Positions 1-10,012 of a stretch of DNA of 64,000 nucleotides are shown piece by piece. The translations under genes were made by a program, and so were the position numbers. This stretch comes from Pseudomonas sp. Q1-7 (GTDB lineage Bacteria > Pseudomonadota > Gammaproteobacteria > Pseudomonadales > Pseudomonadaceae), in assembly GCF_028010285.1 (NCBI RefSeq), contig NZ_CP116304.1, positions 1,504,501-1,568,500 of the forward strand, written 5' to 3'. Each line of letters opens with the position of its first letter. The stretch's first letter is position 1. Under the pieces are notes generated by a model. It did no database searches, had not been told where the DNA came from, and worked only from the letters and a program-made list of their open reading frames with translations.

Positions 1-1394
1 GTACCGAGAAGGAAGAGCGTCCGGCCAAACCGAAGAAAGCGCCTCGTGCAGCAGGCGAAAAGGCCGAAGGCTCCAGCGAACGTCCGCCCCGTGGCGAGAA
101 AAAGCCGCGCGGCGACAAGCCCAAGTCCGACAAACCGCGTCGCGAGCGCCCGGCCAAGGCGGCCGCGCCTGTGGATACCTGGAAGCTCGAGGATTTCGTG
201 GTGGAGCCCCAGGAGGGCAAGACCCGCTTCCATGACTTCAACCTCGATCCGCGGCTGATGCACGCGATCCACGACCTCGGCTTCCCCTACTGCACCCCGA
301 TCCAGGCCCAGGTCCTCGGCCACACCCTCAGGGGCAAGGACGCCATCGGCCGTGCCCAGACCGGCACCGGCAAGACCGCCGCCTTCCTCATCTCCACCAT
401 CACCCAGTTGCTGCAGACCCCGCCGCCGAAAGAACGCTACATGGGCGAACCCCGCGCACTGATCATCGCGCCGACCCGCGAGCTGGTGGTGCAGATCGCC
501 AAGGACGCCCAGGCGCTGACCAAGTACAGCGGCCTCAGTGTCATGAGCTTCGTCGGCGGCATGGACTTCGACAAGCAGCTCAGGCAACTGGAGTCGCGCT
601 TCTGCGACATCCTGGTGGCCACCCCCGGCCGCCTGCTGGACTTCAACCAGCGCGGCGAGGTGCACCTGGACATGGTCGAGGTGATGGTGCTGGACGAAGC
701 CGACCGCATGCTCGACATGGGCTTCATTCCGCAGGTCCGCCAGATCATTCGCCAGACCCCGTACAAGGGCGAGCGTCAGACCCTGCTGTTCTCCGCCACC
801 TTCACCGAAGACGTGATGAACCTGGCCAAGCAGTGGACCGTCGACCCCGCCATCGTCGAGATCGAGCCGGAGAACGTCGCCAGCGAGACCGTCGAACAGC
901 ACGTCTACGCCGTGGCCAGCAGCGACAAGTACAAGCTGCTGTACAACCTGGTGGCGCAGAACAACTGGGAGCGGGTGATGGTGTTCGCCAACCGCAAGGA
1001 CGAGGTGCGCCGCATCGAGGAGCGCCTGACCAAGGACGGCATCAGCGCCGCCCAGATGTCCGGCGACGTGCCTCAGCACAAGCGTATCCGCACCCTGGAA
1101 GGCTTCCGTGAAGGCAAGATCCGTGTGCTGGTGGCCACCGACGTGGCCGGCCGTGGCATCCACATCGACGGCATCAGCCACGTGATCAACTTCACCCTGC
1201 CGGAAGACCCGGACGACTACGTCCATCGCATCGGCCGTACCGGCCGTGCCGGCGCCAGTGGCACCTCCATCAGCTTCGCTGGCGAGGACGACGCCTTCGC
1301 CCTGCCGCCGATCGAGGAGCTGCTGGGGCGCAAGATCAACTGCGAGATGCCCCCGACCGAACTGCTCAAACCGGTGCCGCGCAAGCACCACTGA
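1..1394 (+). CDS. rhlB: ATP-dependent RNA helicase RhlB (DEAD-box), 5' end outside window
   Basis: DEAD-box RNA helicase; family members unwind short RNA duplexes in mRNA decay and RNP remodelling in the cytoplasm. The frame is open from the window edge. The first ~56 codons encode a Lys/Arg/Pro/Ala-rich, disordered extension, so the annotated GTG at 171 is probably internal and the true start lies upstream. The helicase core follows in order: Q motif (TPIQAQ), motif [22 protein letters not shown] box VLDEADRM, motif III SAT, then in the second RecA domain [12 protein letters not shown] and [10 protein letters not shown]. The C-terminus is short. This matches Pseudomonas RhlB, which carries a basic N-terminal tail rather than the C-terminal one of E. 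coli. It is followed at once by an intrinsic terminator and convergent with the DUF58 gene. RhlE is the alternative name; the motif set and tail favour RhlB. Confidence 0.88.
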   Translation, partial: TEKEERPAKPKKAPRAAGEKAEGSSERPPRGEKKPRGDKPKSDKPRRERPAKAAAPVDTWKLEDFVVEPQEGKTRFHDFNLDPRLMHAIHDLGFPYCTPIQAQVLGHTLRGKDAIGRAQTGTGKTAAFLISTITQLLQTPPPKERYMGEPRALIIAPTRELVVQIAKDAQALTKYSGLSVMSFVGGMDFDKQLRQLESRFCDILVATPGRLLDFNQRGEVHLDMVEVMVLDEADRMLDMGFIPQVRQIIRQTPYKGERQTLLFSATFTEDVMNLAKQWTVDPAIVEIEPENVASETVEQHVYAVASSDKYKLLYNLVAQNNWERVMVFANRKDEVRRIEERLTKDGISAAQMSGDVPQHKRIRTLEGFREGKIRVLVATDVAGRGIHIDGISHVINFTLPEDPDDYVHRIGRTGRAGASGTSISFAGEDDAFALPPIEELLGRKINCEMPPTELLKPVPRKHH

Positions 1395-1412
1395 GCCTCG
1401 GCGGAATGAATA

Positions 1413-1443
1413 AAGGCGAAGCCACGTGGCTTCGCCTTTTTCT
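1413..1443 (+). terminator. Rho-independent terminator of rhlB
   Basis: An 11-bp stem (aaggcgaagcc pairing with ggcttcgcctt) with a 4-nt acgt loop is followed by a T run, 19 nt after the rhlB stop codon. Confidence 0.9.
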
Positions 1444-1445
1444 TT

Positions 1446-2075
1446 GGGGGTGGGGAGACCTGCGGTCTCCTTGGCGATTGAAATGGCTATGTTCGCGTTA
1501 GCTGTTATGGTTTCAGACGGAGGGCCCTAGCGCGGTTCGTTCAGGCCTCTGCGCCAGCCTGACACAGCCCTCTCCCCCGCCCCTCTCCCGTAAGCGGGCG
1601 AGGGGTGACTCGCGCCGACAAGGTGCAAACAGTCCTGAAGCCACCAGCGGTCTGACACCGAGCAGAGAAAGGTGGGGCAGCGACCCCGCCCCGTCAGGAG
1701 GCCGAGCGGAATCCTTGCAGAGGGGGACGAGCGGCATGGATGCCGCGAGAGGCGTGCGGGGCCATGGATGGCCCCTCACGCCGTGCCCCCGGCGCAAGGA
1801 TGCAGCGAGGGCACCCGACGCAGTCGGGCCGGATGCAGGGGCAAGCCATTTGGTTACTTTCGGCGACTGAGAAAGTGACTCGTCCGGGGGACGAAACCAG
1901 AAACCTCAGCGGAACTCGGTAATCAGCTAGGCGCCAGACCTGCTAGCAACACTTAACGCAGACATAGCCGTTGAAATCGCCCCTGCAGGAAAGGTACAGA
2001 GCCCGGATGAAACCCGGGAGCGGCGGTCAGGTTCCCCCCTGGATTTCATCCAGGATCTACTGACTGCAACCGCGG
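1446..2075. other. 630-bp convergent intergenic region with structured repeat and inverted arms
   Basis: No credible gene. It holds the 298-nt structured repeat copy 1 (1600-1897). This is flanked by two imperfect inverted arms of 35 nt: 1473-1507 and, on the other strand, 1947-1981, with 27 of 35 positions matching. A further imperfect dyad containing 'ggatgaaa' and 'tttcatcc' lies at about 2003-2053, next to the DUF58 stop. The region separates convergent rhlB and the DUF58 gene. Small ORFs here run through the repeat and recur in copy 2, so they look like by-products of the repeat. Confidence 0.7.
1600..1897 (+). repeat. Dispersed structured repeat, copy 1 (candidate structured RNA)
   Basis: About 298 nt, sharing a near-identical core (about 1692-1897) with 36216-36514. 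Stems seen: 1671-1677/1684-1690; a short gcggcat/atgccgc stem near 1731-1746; a strong interrupted stem around the ggggccat/atggcccc palindrome near 1752-1781; 1814-1819/1823-1828; 1853-1861/1871-1879; and a cgtcc/ggacg hairpin near 1881-1893. Four base pairs differ from copy 2 with both partners changed: 1675:1686, 1676:1685, 1818:1824 and 1856:1876. The strand is assigned arbitrarily as the one on which the stems are described. I recall similar sequence, with spurious ORFs called on it, in many Pseudomonas genomes, but know no function. Confidence 0.75.
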
Positions 2076-3403
2076 TTACAGGGCCCCGGCCTTTTTCCAC
2101 GCCAGGTAGCGGCTTACCAACTGCGGGCCCAGTTCGCTGGGGCGTGCGTCCAGCACCGGCACGCCGTGGGCGGCGAGTCGCTCGTGGAGGCTGTTGCGGG
2201 CATTGAGGTAATCCACCGTGCCGCAGTAGGCCAGGGCGTCATCGAAGCCTTGCACCGGCGTGTGGCGCAGGTTGTCGAGCACTTCCTCGCGCAGGCTGAC
2301 CACCAGCAGGCGGTGTTGGCGGCCGAGGCGTTTTACGGCACCGAACAGCTCGGTGTCGTCCTCGTCGCGCAGGTTGCTCACCAGCACCACCAGGGCGCGG
2401 CGGTGCTGGCGGGCCAGAAGGCCATCCGCGGCCGCGCTGTAGTCGGCTGGGCGCAGCGTGCTGTCCAGGTCGTAGACGCCGTTGAGCAGGACATTCAGCT
2501 GGGCCGGCCCCTTCACCGGTGCGACGAAGCGGTCACGCTCGGCGGCGAAGGTGGACAGGCCCACCGCATCGCCCTGGCGCAGGGCCACGTAGCTGAGCAG
2601 CAGGCTGGCGTTGAGGGCATGGTCGAAATGCGACAGATCGCCGTCCTGGCTGCGCATGCGGCGGCCACAGTCGAGCAGGAAGACAATCTGCTGGTCGCGC
2701 TCGTCCTGGTACTCGCGGGCAATGGGAGTGCGCTTGCGCGCGGTGGCCTTCCAGTCGATCTGGCGCAGGGTGTCGCCGTCGCGGAACTCGCGCAGTTGGT
2801 GGAACTCCAGGCCAAGACCGCGGCGCGGGCGCTGACGCACGCCGAGCTGGCTGAGCCAGTCGTCCACCGCCTTCAACTGGGCGCCATAAAGGCGGGCGAA
2901 ATCCGGGTAGACGCGTGTCTCGCCGGGCAGTTCCAGCACCCGCTTGTGGCGCCACAGGCCCAGCGGACCGGGCAGCAGGACTTCGCAGGCGGGGAAGCGG
3001 AAGTGTCCGCGCTTGAGCGGGCGGACCCGATAGCCGAATTCGGTGTGCTCGCCGGGATGCAGGGCCACCTGGCGGGGCAGGGTCTCGAATTCCATGGCCG
3101 CCGGCACCTGGTCGAACACGCCGATCTCCAGGGTGCGACCGTAGTCATGGTGCAAGGTCAGCCTGACTTCGCTCCAGCGGCCCAGCGCCAGGTTCCCCGG
3201 CAGGGCGCGGGCCAGGCGTGGCGACGGCAGGCGGCGCAGCCAGAAGGCGTCGAGCGCGCCGAGCAGGGCCAGGGCGCAGAGCAGGCCCCACCAGAGCGGA
3301 CCGAGCGCCGCCGGCAGGCCGATGCCCAAGGCCGGCAGGGCACCGAGCAGTAGGGCCAGGCCGAAGAGCGTGGCCACCAGCGCGAGCAGTGCGCGGGAGG
3401 GTT

Positions 3404-3407
<4 letters not shown>
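2076..3407 (-). CDS. DUF58 domain protein, MoxR-operon partner
   Basis: 443-aa protein with two N-terminal membrane segments (about residues 8-52) followed by a soluble region. It contains the DUF58 signature (GLEFHQLREFRDGD, then RQIDWKATARKRTPIAREY) at about residues 200-240, preceding a vWA-like fold. The usual metal-site DxSxS of vWA domains reads DCGRR here, so metal binding is doubtful. The start ATG overlaps the moxR stop by 4 bp (ATGA), implying translational coupling. DUF58 proteins are usually encoded next to MoxR AAA+ ATPases, and the pair is thought to act as a chaperone-like complex at the membrane. Substrate unknown. A longer in-frame extension upstream runs into moxR and is not used. 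Confidence 0.85.
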
Positions 3408-4423
<1,016 letters not shown>

Positions 4424-4765
4424 CGGGTCCGGAACCTTGTTAACGGTTACATGTGATTTATCTGTCATAAATCAATCACTTACCTAGTCTGAATTGTCGG
4501 CTTCTTTGTGCGAAGCGGGTGAGTGAATGCCAACCTGCACAGTTGCAGTCCGGCCACGAGCGGCTGTCGCTTGAAGTGCTGGATAACGACTCAAAGAGCT
4601 GGGCGTGTGCGCCAGTGATTTTGAAGAGGCTAATGATCGACACCCTGGCTCCTTGGGGATGCGTCTAGTGTGACGCGCATTCTTCCCATACTTCCTGTGT
4701 ACCTGGTTTAACACGTTCATCAATTGTTCAGGCTGAATTGTCCCTGATTTTGTCGCCTCTTGGGA
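4424..4765. other. Left junction of the inserted block upstream of moxR
   Basis: About 340 bp, AT-richer than its flanks, between the moxR start and the 3' end of the LysR gene. It must now supply the promoter for moxR-DUF58. I see a candidate AT-rich segment around 4445-4485 but no confident -35/-10 pair. No terminator for the LysR gene is evident and no gene is supported. Confidence 0.4.
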
Positions 4766-5659
4766 CTATTCACGCCATCGCTTGAGCAGCATCTCAATGA
4801 AGAGTTCTGCAGTGCTCGATAGGGGCTCGCCATCTCGGCGCACCAGTCCGATGGTGCGTTCGATATGAGGCGGAGGGAGTTCCCTGGAACAGAGATTCTC
4901 ATGTTCGGCATCAGGCATGGCCATTCGCGGCAAAATCGCTACACCAAGGCCGCACTCGACCAAGCCTAGCGACGTGGACAGATGCTGTACTTCGTAAAAG
5001 CCGTTGAGGCGGATTCCGTGGCCGGAAAGCGCACTGTCCAGCAACATGCGGTTTCCACTGTCCCGACTCACAGTAATCAGGCGTACGTTCTGGAGATCTT
5101 GCCAGTTCACTTCAGGGAGCGCGGCCAAGGGATGGTCGCTCCGCATGGCGAGCACGAAAGGGTCACGGCGCAGCGGCGTGAAGCTGACGTCTGGATGTTG
5201 GGCGCTGATCATGTTGATGCCGAAATCAGCGTCTCCGCTCACTACACGCTCCAGACCTTCATTGGCGCTGACATCCAGTATCCGAATGCGTATGCCCGGG
5301 TAGGCCTCGTTGAACACCCGTATCACGCTGGGCAGGAAGTAGAACGCTGCAGTAGGGATGCAGGCGATGGTGACGGTGCCTTTCTGATGAGTCTTGAGTT
5401 CGCGTATGCCCTGGATTGAGGACTCATGGTCTTCCAGCATTCGGCGCGCTCGGGGCAGGTACTCCTTGCCTATTTCGGTCAACCAGGTACGCCGAGTCGT
5501 GCGCTCCAGAAGCTTGGCGCCGAGCGTTTCTTCCAGTTTCTGAAGACGGCGTGATAGGGCAGGTTGCGACAGGTGAAGTGCCTGGGCGGCCTCTTGGAAG
5601 GACTGTGATTCAGCCACCCGTACGAAGGCTGCTAGATCCAGGAACTCTATCCTATGCAT
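4766..5659 (-). CDS. LysR-type transcriptional regulator of the adjacent isomerase/transport genes
   Basis: 297 aa, normal LysR length. The N-terminal winged HTH spans residues ~5-65 (FVRVAESQSFQEAAQ, LHLSQPALSRRLQKLEE) and the substrate-binding domain ~90-295. It is divergent from the PrpF/GalD-type gene with 135 bp between starts, the classic layout of a LysR regulator controlling its neighbour and itself. The effector is probably the transported acid (tricarboxylate or oxalomesaconate-like). Inference only. Base composition is visibly less G+C-rich than the MoxR operon on either side, consistent with later acquisition. Confidence 0.88.
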   Translation of the reverse strand: MHRIEFLDLAAFVRVAESQSFQEAAQALHLSQPALSRRLQKLEETLGAKLLERTTRRTWLTEIGKEYLPRARRMLEDHESSIQGIRELKTHQKGTVTIACIPTAAFYFLPSVIRVFNEAYPGIRIRILDVSANEGLERVVSGDADFGINMISAQHPDVSFTPLRRDPFVLAMRSDHPLAALPEVNWQDLQNVRLITVSRDSGNRMLLDSALSGHGIRLNGFYEVQHLSTSLGLVECGLGVAILPRMAMPDAEHENLCSRELPPPHIERTIGLVRRDGEPLSSTAELFIEMLLKRWRE

Positions 5660-5686
5660 AAAAAGGCCTCTCTTCTTCTGGGGTGC

Positions 5687-5718
5687 GCATTAATGCTTAT
5701 ATCCTATCAGTGGAGGAT
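5687..5718. promoter_or_regulatory. Candidate LysR operator between divergent genes
   Basis: Two dyads sit in the LysR/isomerase intergenic region: the perfect palindrome gcattaatgc (5687-5696) and ATCCT-N8-AGGAT (5701-5718). Their position and symmetry suit LysR binding sites. No experimental basis. Confidence 0.4.
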
Positions 5719-5794
5719 TATCTTTGCATTTGAAGCATTAAAAACCTGCTGACAAGCTGTAGCCATCGTTGGAACGGTCACGGGTTAGACCAAG

Positions 5795-6895
5795 ATGATG
5801 AACAGCATTCCCTGCATGATCATGCGTGGCGGCACCTCAAGAGGTCCCTTCATTCACATGACTGACTTGCCAGAGTCAGAGGAAGCTCGAGTTCAGGTAC
5901 TGCTCGACTTGATGGGCTCAGGGCATCCCCTCCAGGTGGATGGTATTGGCGGCGGCAACTCGCTAACCAGCAAGGTGGCTATTGTGGGGCGTTCCAAGCG
6001 CCCTGACGCGGATGTGGATTACCTGTTTGCCCAAGTAGACGTTACTGAGCGCCGGGTCGACTTCACCCCCAACTGCGGCAACATGCTCTCAGCGGTTGGC
6101 CCGTTCGCAATCGAAACCAGTCTCGTTGCTCCCACCTATGGGGAAACGCGCGTGCGGGTGTTCAACGTCAACACTCAGCGCATCATCGAATGCTTCGTGC
6201 CTACGCCGCGAGGACGAGTGGAATACGAGGGCGATACCAGTATCAGCGGCGTACCAGGTTCTGCTGCGGGTATTCGACTCAGCTTCCTGGATGTCGCTGG
6301 TGCCAAGACCGGAGCCCTGCTTCCTACGGGGCATGTCATCGAGCAGATTGAGGGCGTCGACGTCACTTGTCTGGACGCCGCGACGCCCACAGTCATGATT
6401 CGTGCGAGTGATCTGGGCGTTGATGGTCATGCTGATCCGGTCGCACTGGATGCCGATAGCGCACTGCTTGAGCGCTTGGAGCGCATTCGTTGCGAAGCGG
6501 GCCGCCGCATGGGCATGGGAGATGTCAGCCAGTCGGTGCTGCCAAAGCCAATACTGCTTTCGCCGGCAGTTGGCGAAAACGGAACGCTTTGTGCGCGCTA
6601 CTTCGTGCCGCAGCGCTGCCACAAAGCGCTTGCCGTAACTGGCGCGATTGCTCTTGGCGCCGCGGTGAATGTGCCCGGCAGCGTGGCTCAGCGCCTCGTC
6701 CAGGAAACCCGTCGCGTAGACGCTGGCAAACCACTGGCGTCAATTCGTATCGAGCATCCCTCGGGTCATCTGGACCTGCAAGTCGAGTTGCGCGATGGCA
6801 ACCCGATGGAGATCGCGCGAGTTTCACTGATCCGCACTGCCCGCAAGATCATGGACGGCCACCTGTACTACCGCATGCCGGAAGCAATCCATTGA
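5795..6895 (+). CDS. PrpF/GalD-family isomerase (aconitate or 4-oxalomesaconate type)
   Basis: 366-aa protein of the PrpF family, which shifts double bonds in tricarboxylic or keto acids (2-methylaconitate isomerase PrpF, 4-oxalomesaconate tautomerase GalD). Seen: RGGTSRG near the N-terminus, GIGGGNSLTSK ending at K60, DADVDYLFAQV, NCGN with C94, GALLPTG, ADSALL, GDVSQ, RCH, GSVAQ, EHPSG and RTARKIMDG. The lysine and cysteine correspond to residues discussed as active-site groups in the family. By recalled sequence it is closest to GalD of gallate degradation. No gallate dioxygenase, hydratase or aldolase lies nearby, and the adjacent CitMHS transporter points to a tricarboxylate such as trans-aconitate. 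Substrate therefore open. Confidence 0.8.
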   Translation: MMNSIPCMIMRGGTSRGPFIHMTDLPESEEARVQVLLDLMGSGHPLQVDGIGGGNSLTSKVAIVGRSKRPDADVDYLFAQVDVTERRVDFTPNCGNMLSAVGPFAIETSLVAPTYGETRVRVFNVNTQRIIECFVPTPRGRVEYEGDTSISGVPGSAAGIRLSFLDVAGAKTGALLPTGHVIEQIEGVDVTCLDAATPTVMIRASDLGVDGHADPVALDADSALLERLERIRCEAGRRMGMGDVSQSVLPKPILLSPAVGENGTLCARYFVPQRCHKALAVTGAIALGAAVNVPGSVAQRLVQETRRVDAGKPLASIRIEHPSGHLDLQVELRDGNPMEIARVSLIRTARKIMDGHLYYRMPEAIH

Positions 6896-7126
6896 CCTGA
6901 CCGCTGTCTCGCGTCTCGTTGCGCCCTGACAACAATGACAAGACGGGTAAAAAATGAAGATTTCCTCTTTACGCTGCCTGCATCACTTCAGCGCCGCTAT
7001 CGGTCTTCCTCGTTCGTCGTGAGGATGGCCGGGGCGCTTGCACGCCCTGGCGATTAACGGCTTCATGTGTGGCGGTTCACGCGTCGCGCATGGAGCTGGA
7101 ACCCATAATTACAAGAGTCCAACGCC

Positions 7127-8431
7127 ATGCTTTCTCTACTCGGTTTGTCCATGGTGGTCGTGTTCACCTACCTGATCATGACTAAACGCCTTTCCCCGGT
7201 AGTGGCCTTGACCGTAGTGCCCATCGTTTTCGCACTGCTCGGCGGGTTCGCGCCGGAGCTTGGCAAGATGATGCTCGATGGCCTGAAGACGGTGGCCCCC
7301 TCGGCAGCACTGCTGCTCTTTGCCATCCTGTTCTTCGGCATCATGATCGACGCCGGGCTATTCGACCCGCTGATCCGCCGGATCCTGCAGACGGTCAACG
7401 GTAACCCGGTAAAGATCGCCATCGGCACAGCGGTGCTGTCGCTGCTGGTGGCGCTGGATGGTGACGGCACCACCACCTACATGATCACCGTCGCCGCCAT
7501 GCTGCCGCTGTACAAGCGCATCGGCATGAACCCACTGATCCTCGCCTGTGTGTCCATGCTGTCGCTGAGCATCATGAGTGGCATGAGCCCTTGGGGCGGT
7601 CCGGCCACACGTGCCATCGCGGTCCTCGGGCTGGACGCCACCGAGTACTTTATTCCCATGCTGCCGACCATGGTGGGCGGCGCCCTCTGGGTCGTATTCA
7701 CCGCGTACATTCTCGGCCGCAAGGAGCTGAAGCGGATCGGCAACACTCACCTGAAAACCGGCGGTGACGATTGCTACATCAAGGCCATCCTTTCCGATAA
7801 CCCGAACAAGCGGCCGAAGCTGATCTGGCTCAACCTGCTGCTGGTGATCGCCGTGATGGTGGCGTTGGTGGCGGGGCTGATGAATGCAGCGGTGCTGTTC
7901 ATGCTTGGTTTCGTGGTGGCGCTGATGATCAACTTCCCGCAGTTGGACCTGCAGAAGGAGCGGATCCTGGCCCACTCGGGCAATGCCATGACCGTGGTGC
8001 TGCTGGTATTTGCCGCCGGTGTATTCGCAGGGATCTTCTCTGGCACCAAGATGGTGGACTCACTTGCCAACTCACTCGTGGAAATGATCCCGACCTCGTG
8101 GGGCAGCTTTTTCCCCCTGGTGGTAGCCATCACCAGCATGCCGCTGACCTTCGTGCTATCCAACGACGCTTACTACTTCGGTATGGTGCCGATCCTCGCC
8201 CAGGCGGCGGCTGCTTACGGCATTGATCCGGTAGAGATCGCTCGCGCATCGATCCTCGGCCAACCGGTGCATCTGATGAGTCCGCTGGTGGCGTCCACCC
8301 TGCTGCTGGTAGGTATGGTCGACCGCGACATCGGTGACTTCCAGCGCTTCACCTACAAGTGGGCGATCTTGACCTCGCTGGTCATCACCATCCTGGCCCT
8401 GCTGACCGGCGCCATCACACTGCTCGCCTGA
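7127..8431 (+). CDS. CitMHS-family citrate/tricarboxylate:proton symporter
   Basis: 434-aa inner-membrane transporter with about 12 hydrophobic segments. CitMHS hallmarks: DGDGTTTYMIT, MSPWGGPATRA, SNDAYYFGMVPILA and GQPVHLMSPLVAS. Family members import citrate as a metal complex with protons. It lies 231 bp downstream of the isomerase gene and 107 bp upstream of the OprD porin gene on the same strand, giving a complete uptake route: porin, symporter, isomerase. The ATG at 7127 has only a weak Shine-Dalgarno (aagag). Confidence 0.88.
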   Translation: MLSLLGLSMVVVFTYLIMTKRLSPVVALTVVPIVFALLGGFAPELGKMMLDGLKTVAPSAALLLFAILFFGIMIDAGLFDPLIRRILQTVNGNPVKIAIGTAVLSLLVALDGDGTTTYMITVAAMLPLYKRIGMNPLILACVSMLSLSIMSGMSPWGGPATRAIAVLGLDATEYFIPMLPTMVGGALWVVFTAYILGRKELKRIGNTHLKTGGDDCYIKAILSDNPNKRPKLIWLNLLLVIAVMVALVAGLMNAAVLFMLGFVVALMINFPQLDLQKERILAHSGNAMTVVLLVFAAGVFAGIFSGTKMVDSLANSLVEMIPTSWGSFFPLVVAITSMPLTFVLSNDAYYFGMVPILAQAAAAYGIDPVEIARASILGQPVHLMSPLVASTLLLVGMVDRDIGDFQRFTYKWAILTSLVITILALLTGAITLLA

Positions 8432-8538
8432 GTTTTCGCGCCCGGTGAAGTCGGGCAAGCCCCCTGATATCCGACCCCGTGGCGTGTTTCTGCGCGCCCG
8501 CTGGCCGCGTGCGTCCAGAACAAAAAGGTGAACACATC

Positions 8539-9810
8539 ATGAAAACCAACGCCAAGCCCCTGCCTTCCACCCTGGCGTGCCTGGTCGCCTGCCTGGCACC
8601 TGCCGCAGGGGCCGCCGGCTTTATCGAAGACAGCAAGGCCAACCTGCAATTGCGCAACATTTACTTCAACGATGACTTCAAGGACGAGACGGGCATGACC
8701 GCCAAGTCCGCGGCCAACGCACAGTCGAAGAAGGAAGAATGGGCCCAGGGTTTCCTGTTGGATATGCAATCCGGGTTCACCCCAGGCCGCTTCGGTTTCG
8801 GCTTGGACGCGTTGGGACTGCTGGGTGTGAAGCTGGATTCCGGCGCCAGCCGCGCCGGTACCGGGCTTTTGCCCCGGCACGATGACGGTCGGGCGGCGGA
8901 CGAATTTTCCAGCCTGGGCCTGACCGCCAAGGCACGCTTCGCCGGTACCACGCTCAAGCACGGCACTCATCAGCCCAAGCTGCCGGTGCTGGTGCGCAAC
9001 GATGCGCGCTTGTTGCCACAGACTTTCGAAGGCACCCAGGTTATCAGCGCAGACATAGATGGCTTCAGCCTCACGGGTGGTTACTTCGATGAGTTCCGCA
9101 TGCGCGACTCCGGTGACAATCATTCGATCACGGCCGATGGCTACGCAGGTGATGACGGTGAGGGCTTCTGGTTTGCCGGTGCCGACTACAAGCCCAGCCA
9201 GGCCCTGATCCTGAGTTACTACTATGGCGAGCTGGAGGAGTTCTACCAGCAGCACTTCATTGGCCTGGTCCACAGCCTGCCCCTGGGGCCAGGCAGCCTC
9301 ACCACCGACCTGCGCTTCTTCCACAGCCAGGACACCGGAGAGGCGCGCAACGGTGAGCTGGACAACGACATGTACAGCGGCCTGCTGACCTACACCCTGA
9401 AGGGCCATGCCGTTAGCGCTGGCTATCAGCAACTGAACGGCGAAGGTGGTCTTCCATTTGTTGACGGTGCCACGGTGTACAGCTTCAGCAACGCTGGTGT
9501 CGGCAAGTTCATCGAGGAAGACGAACGCACCTGGATGCTCGGCTATGCCTACGACTTTGCGGCCGTTGGGGTGCCCGGACTGACAGCTGGCGTTCGCTAC
9601 TTCAAAGGCCGAGACGGTACGACCGAATTACGCGGCAGCGAAGTGAGTGCCCACGAGTGGGAGCGGGACGTCGATCTCGCCTATGTGGTGCAGCAGGGAG
9701 CGCTCAAGGGGTTGGGGCTGAAACTGCGCAATATCAGCTATCGCTCCAGTTACAGCCGGGGCCGCGACAACAATCGCCTGTATTTCACCTACGACATCGC
9801 GCTCTGGTAG
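8539..9810 (+). CDS. OprD-family outer-membrane porin
   Basis: 423-aa OprD-type 18-strand porin. A signal peptide of ~25 residues ends at AGAA before GFIEDSKANLQLRNIYFNDDF, the conserved start of mature OprD proteins. The body is Gly/aromatic-rich with alternating beta-strand pattern, and the chain ends in an aromatic residue (YDIALW), the outer-membrane assembly signal. The start at 8539 is preceded by aaaaaggtg. The OpdH/OpdT-like branch transports carboxylates; its place behind a CitMHS transporter suggests an organic-acid substrate. Followed by an intrinsic terminator at 9960. Confidence 0.9.
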   Translation: MKTNAKPLPSTLACLVACLAPAAGAAGFIEDSKANLQLRNIYFNDDFKDETGMTAKSAANAQSKKEEWAQGFLLDMQSGFTPGRFGFGLDALGLLGVKLDSGASRAGTGLLPRHDDGRAADEFSSLGLTAKARFAGTTLKHGTHQPKLPVLVRNDARLLPQTFEGTQVISADIDGFSLTGGYFDEFRMRDSGDNHSITADGYAGDDGEGFWFAGADYKPSQALILSYYYGELEEFYQQHFIGLVHSLPLGPGSLTTDLRFFHSQDTGEARNGELDNDMYSGLLTYTLKGHAVSAGYQQLNGEGGLPFVDGATVYSFSNAGVGKFIEEDERTWMLGYAYDFAAVGVPGLTAGVRYFKGRDGTTELRGSEVSAHEWERDVDLAYVVQQGALKGLGLKLRNISYRSSYSRGRDNNRLYFTYDIALW

Positions 9811-9959
9811 GTCCCGATGCGGGCTTACCAGCCCGAAGTGGCGCTTGGAAGAGCGGGCGCCGCGCCCGTGCGCTCACAAGGCGCGCGGGCCCTTATTCCT
9901 CAAACCACGTTTTCCGACCTGCCGTCTCGACTACCCGTCGTGCCGGTAGAGATTTCGGA

Positions 9960-9989
9960 GCCGGGGGGGCTGTGCCCCCGGCATTTTTT
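9960..9989 (+). terminator. Rho-independent terminator between oprD-type and terC-type genes
   Basis: An 8-bp G/C stem (gccggggg / cccccggc) with a short loop is followed by attttttat. It lies 150 nt after the porin stop and 24 nt before the TerC start, so it ends the uptake transcript and could also attenuate terC. Confidence 0.85.
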
Positions 9990-10012
9990 ATCGATAGCGG
10001 AGATACGGATTC

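Noticed and set aside
46-258. 70-codon plus-strand ORF at the window start
   Set aside because: Out of frame with rhlB, whose frame is open from the first base and carries all helicase motifs.
1672-1878. A 68-codon ORF in the structured repeat, with a related ORF at 36288-36524
   Set aside because: Conserved only because the repeat is conserved; differences between copies preserve base pairing rather than the protein, and there is no ribosome site.
4484-4723. 79-codon minus-strand ORF between moxR and the LysR gene
   Set aside because: No ribosome site, no domain, unusual composition, and it would occupy the only space for the moxR promoter.
9811-10012. yybP-ykoY manganese riboswitch before the TerC-family gene
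   Set aside because: The conserved core words of that riboswitch are not present; the only strong structure is an intrinsic terminator.
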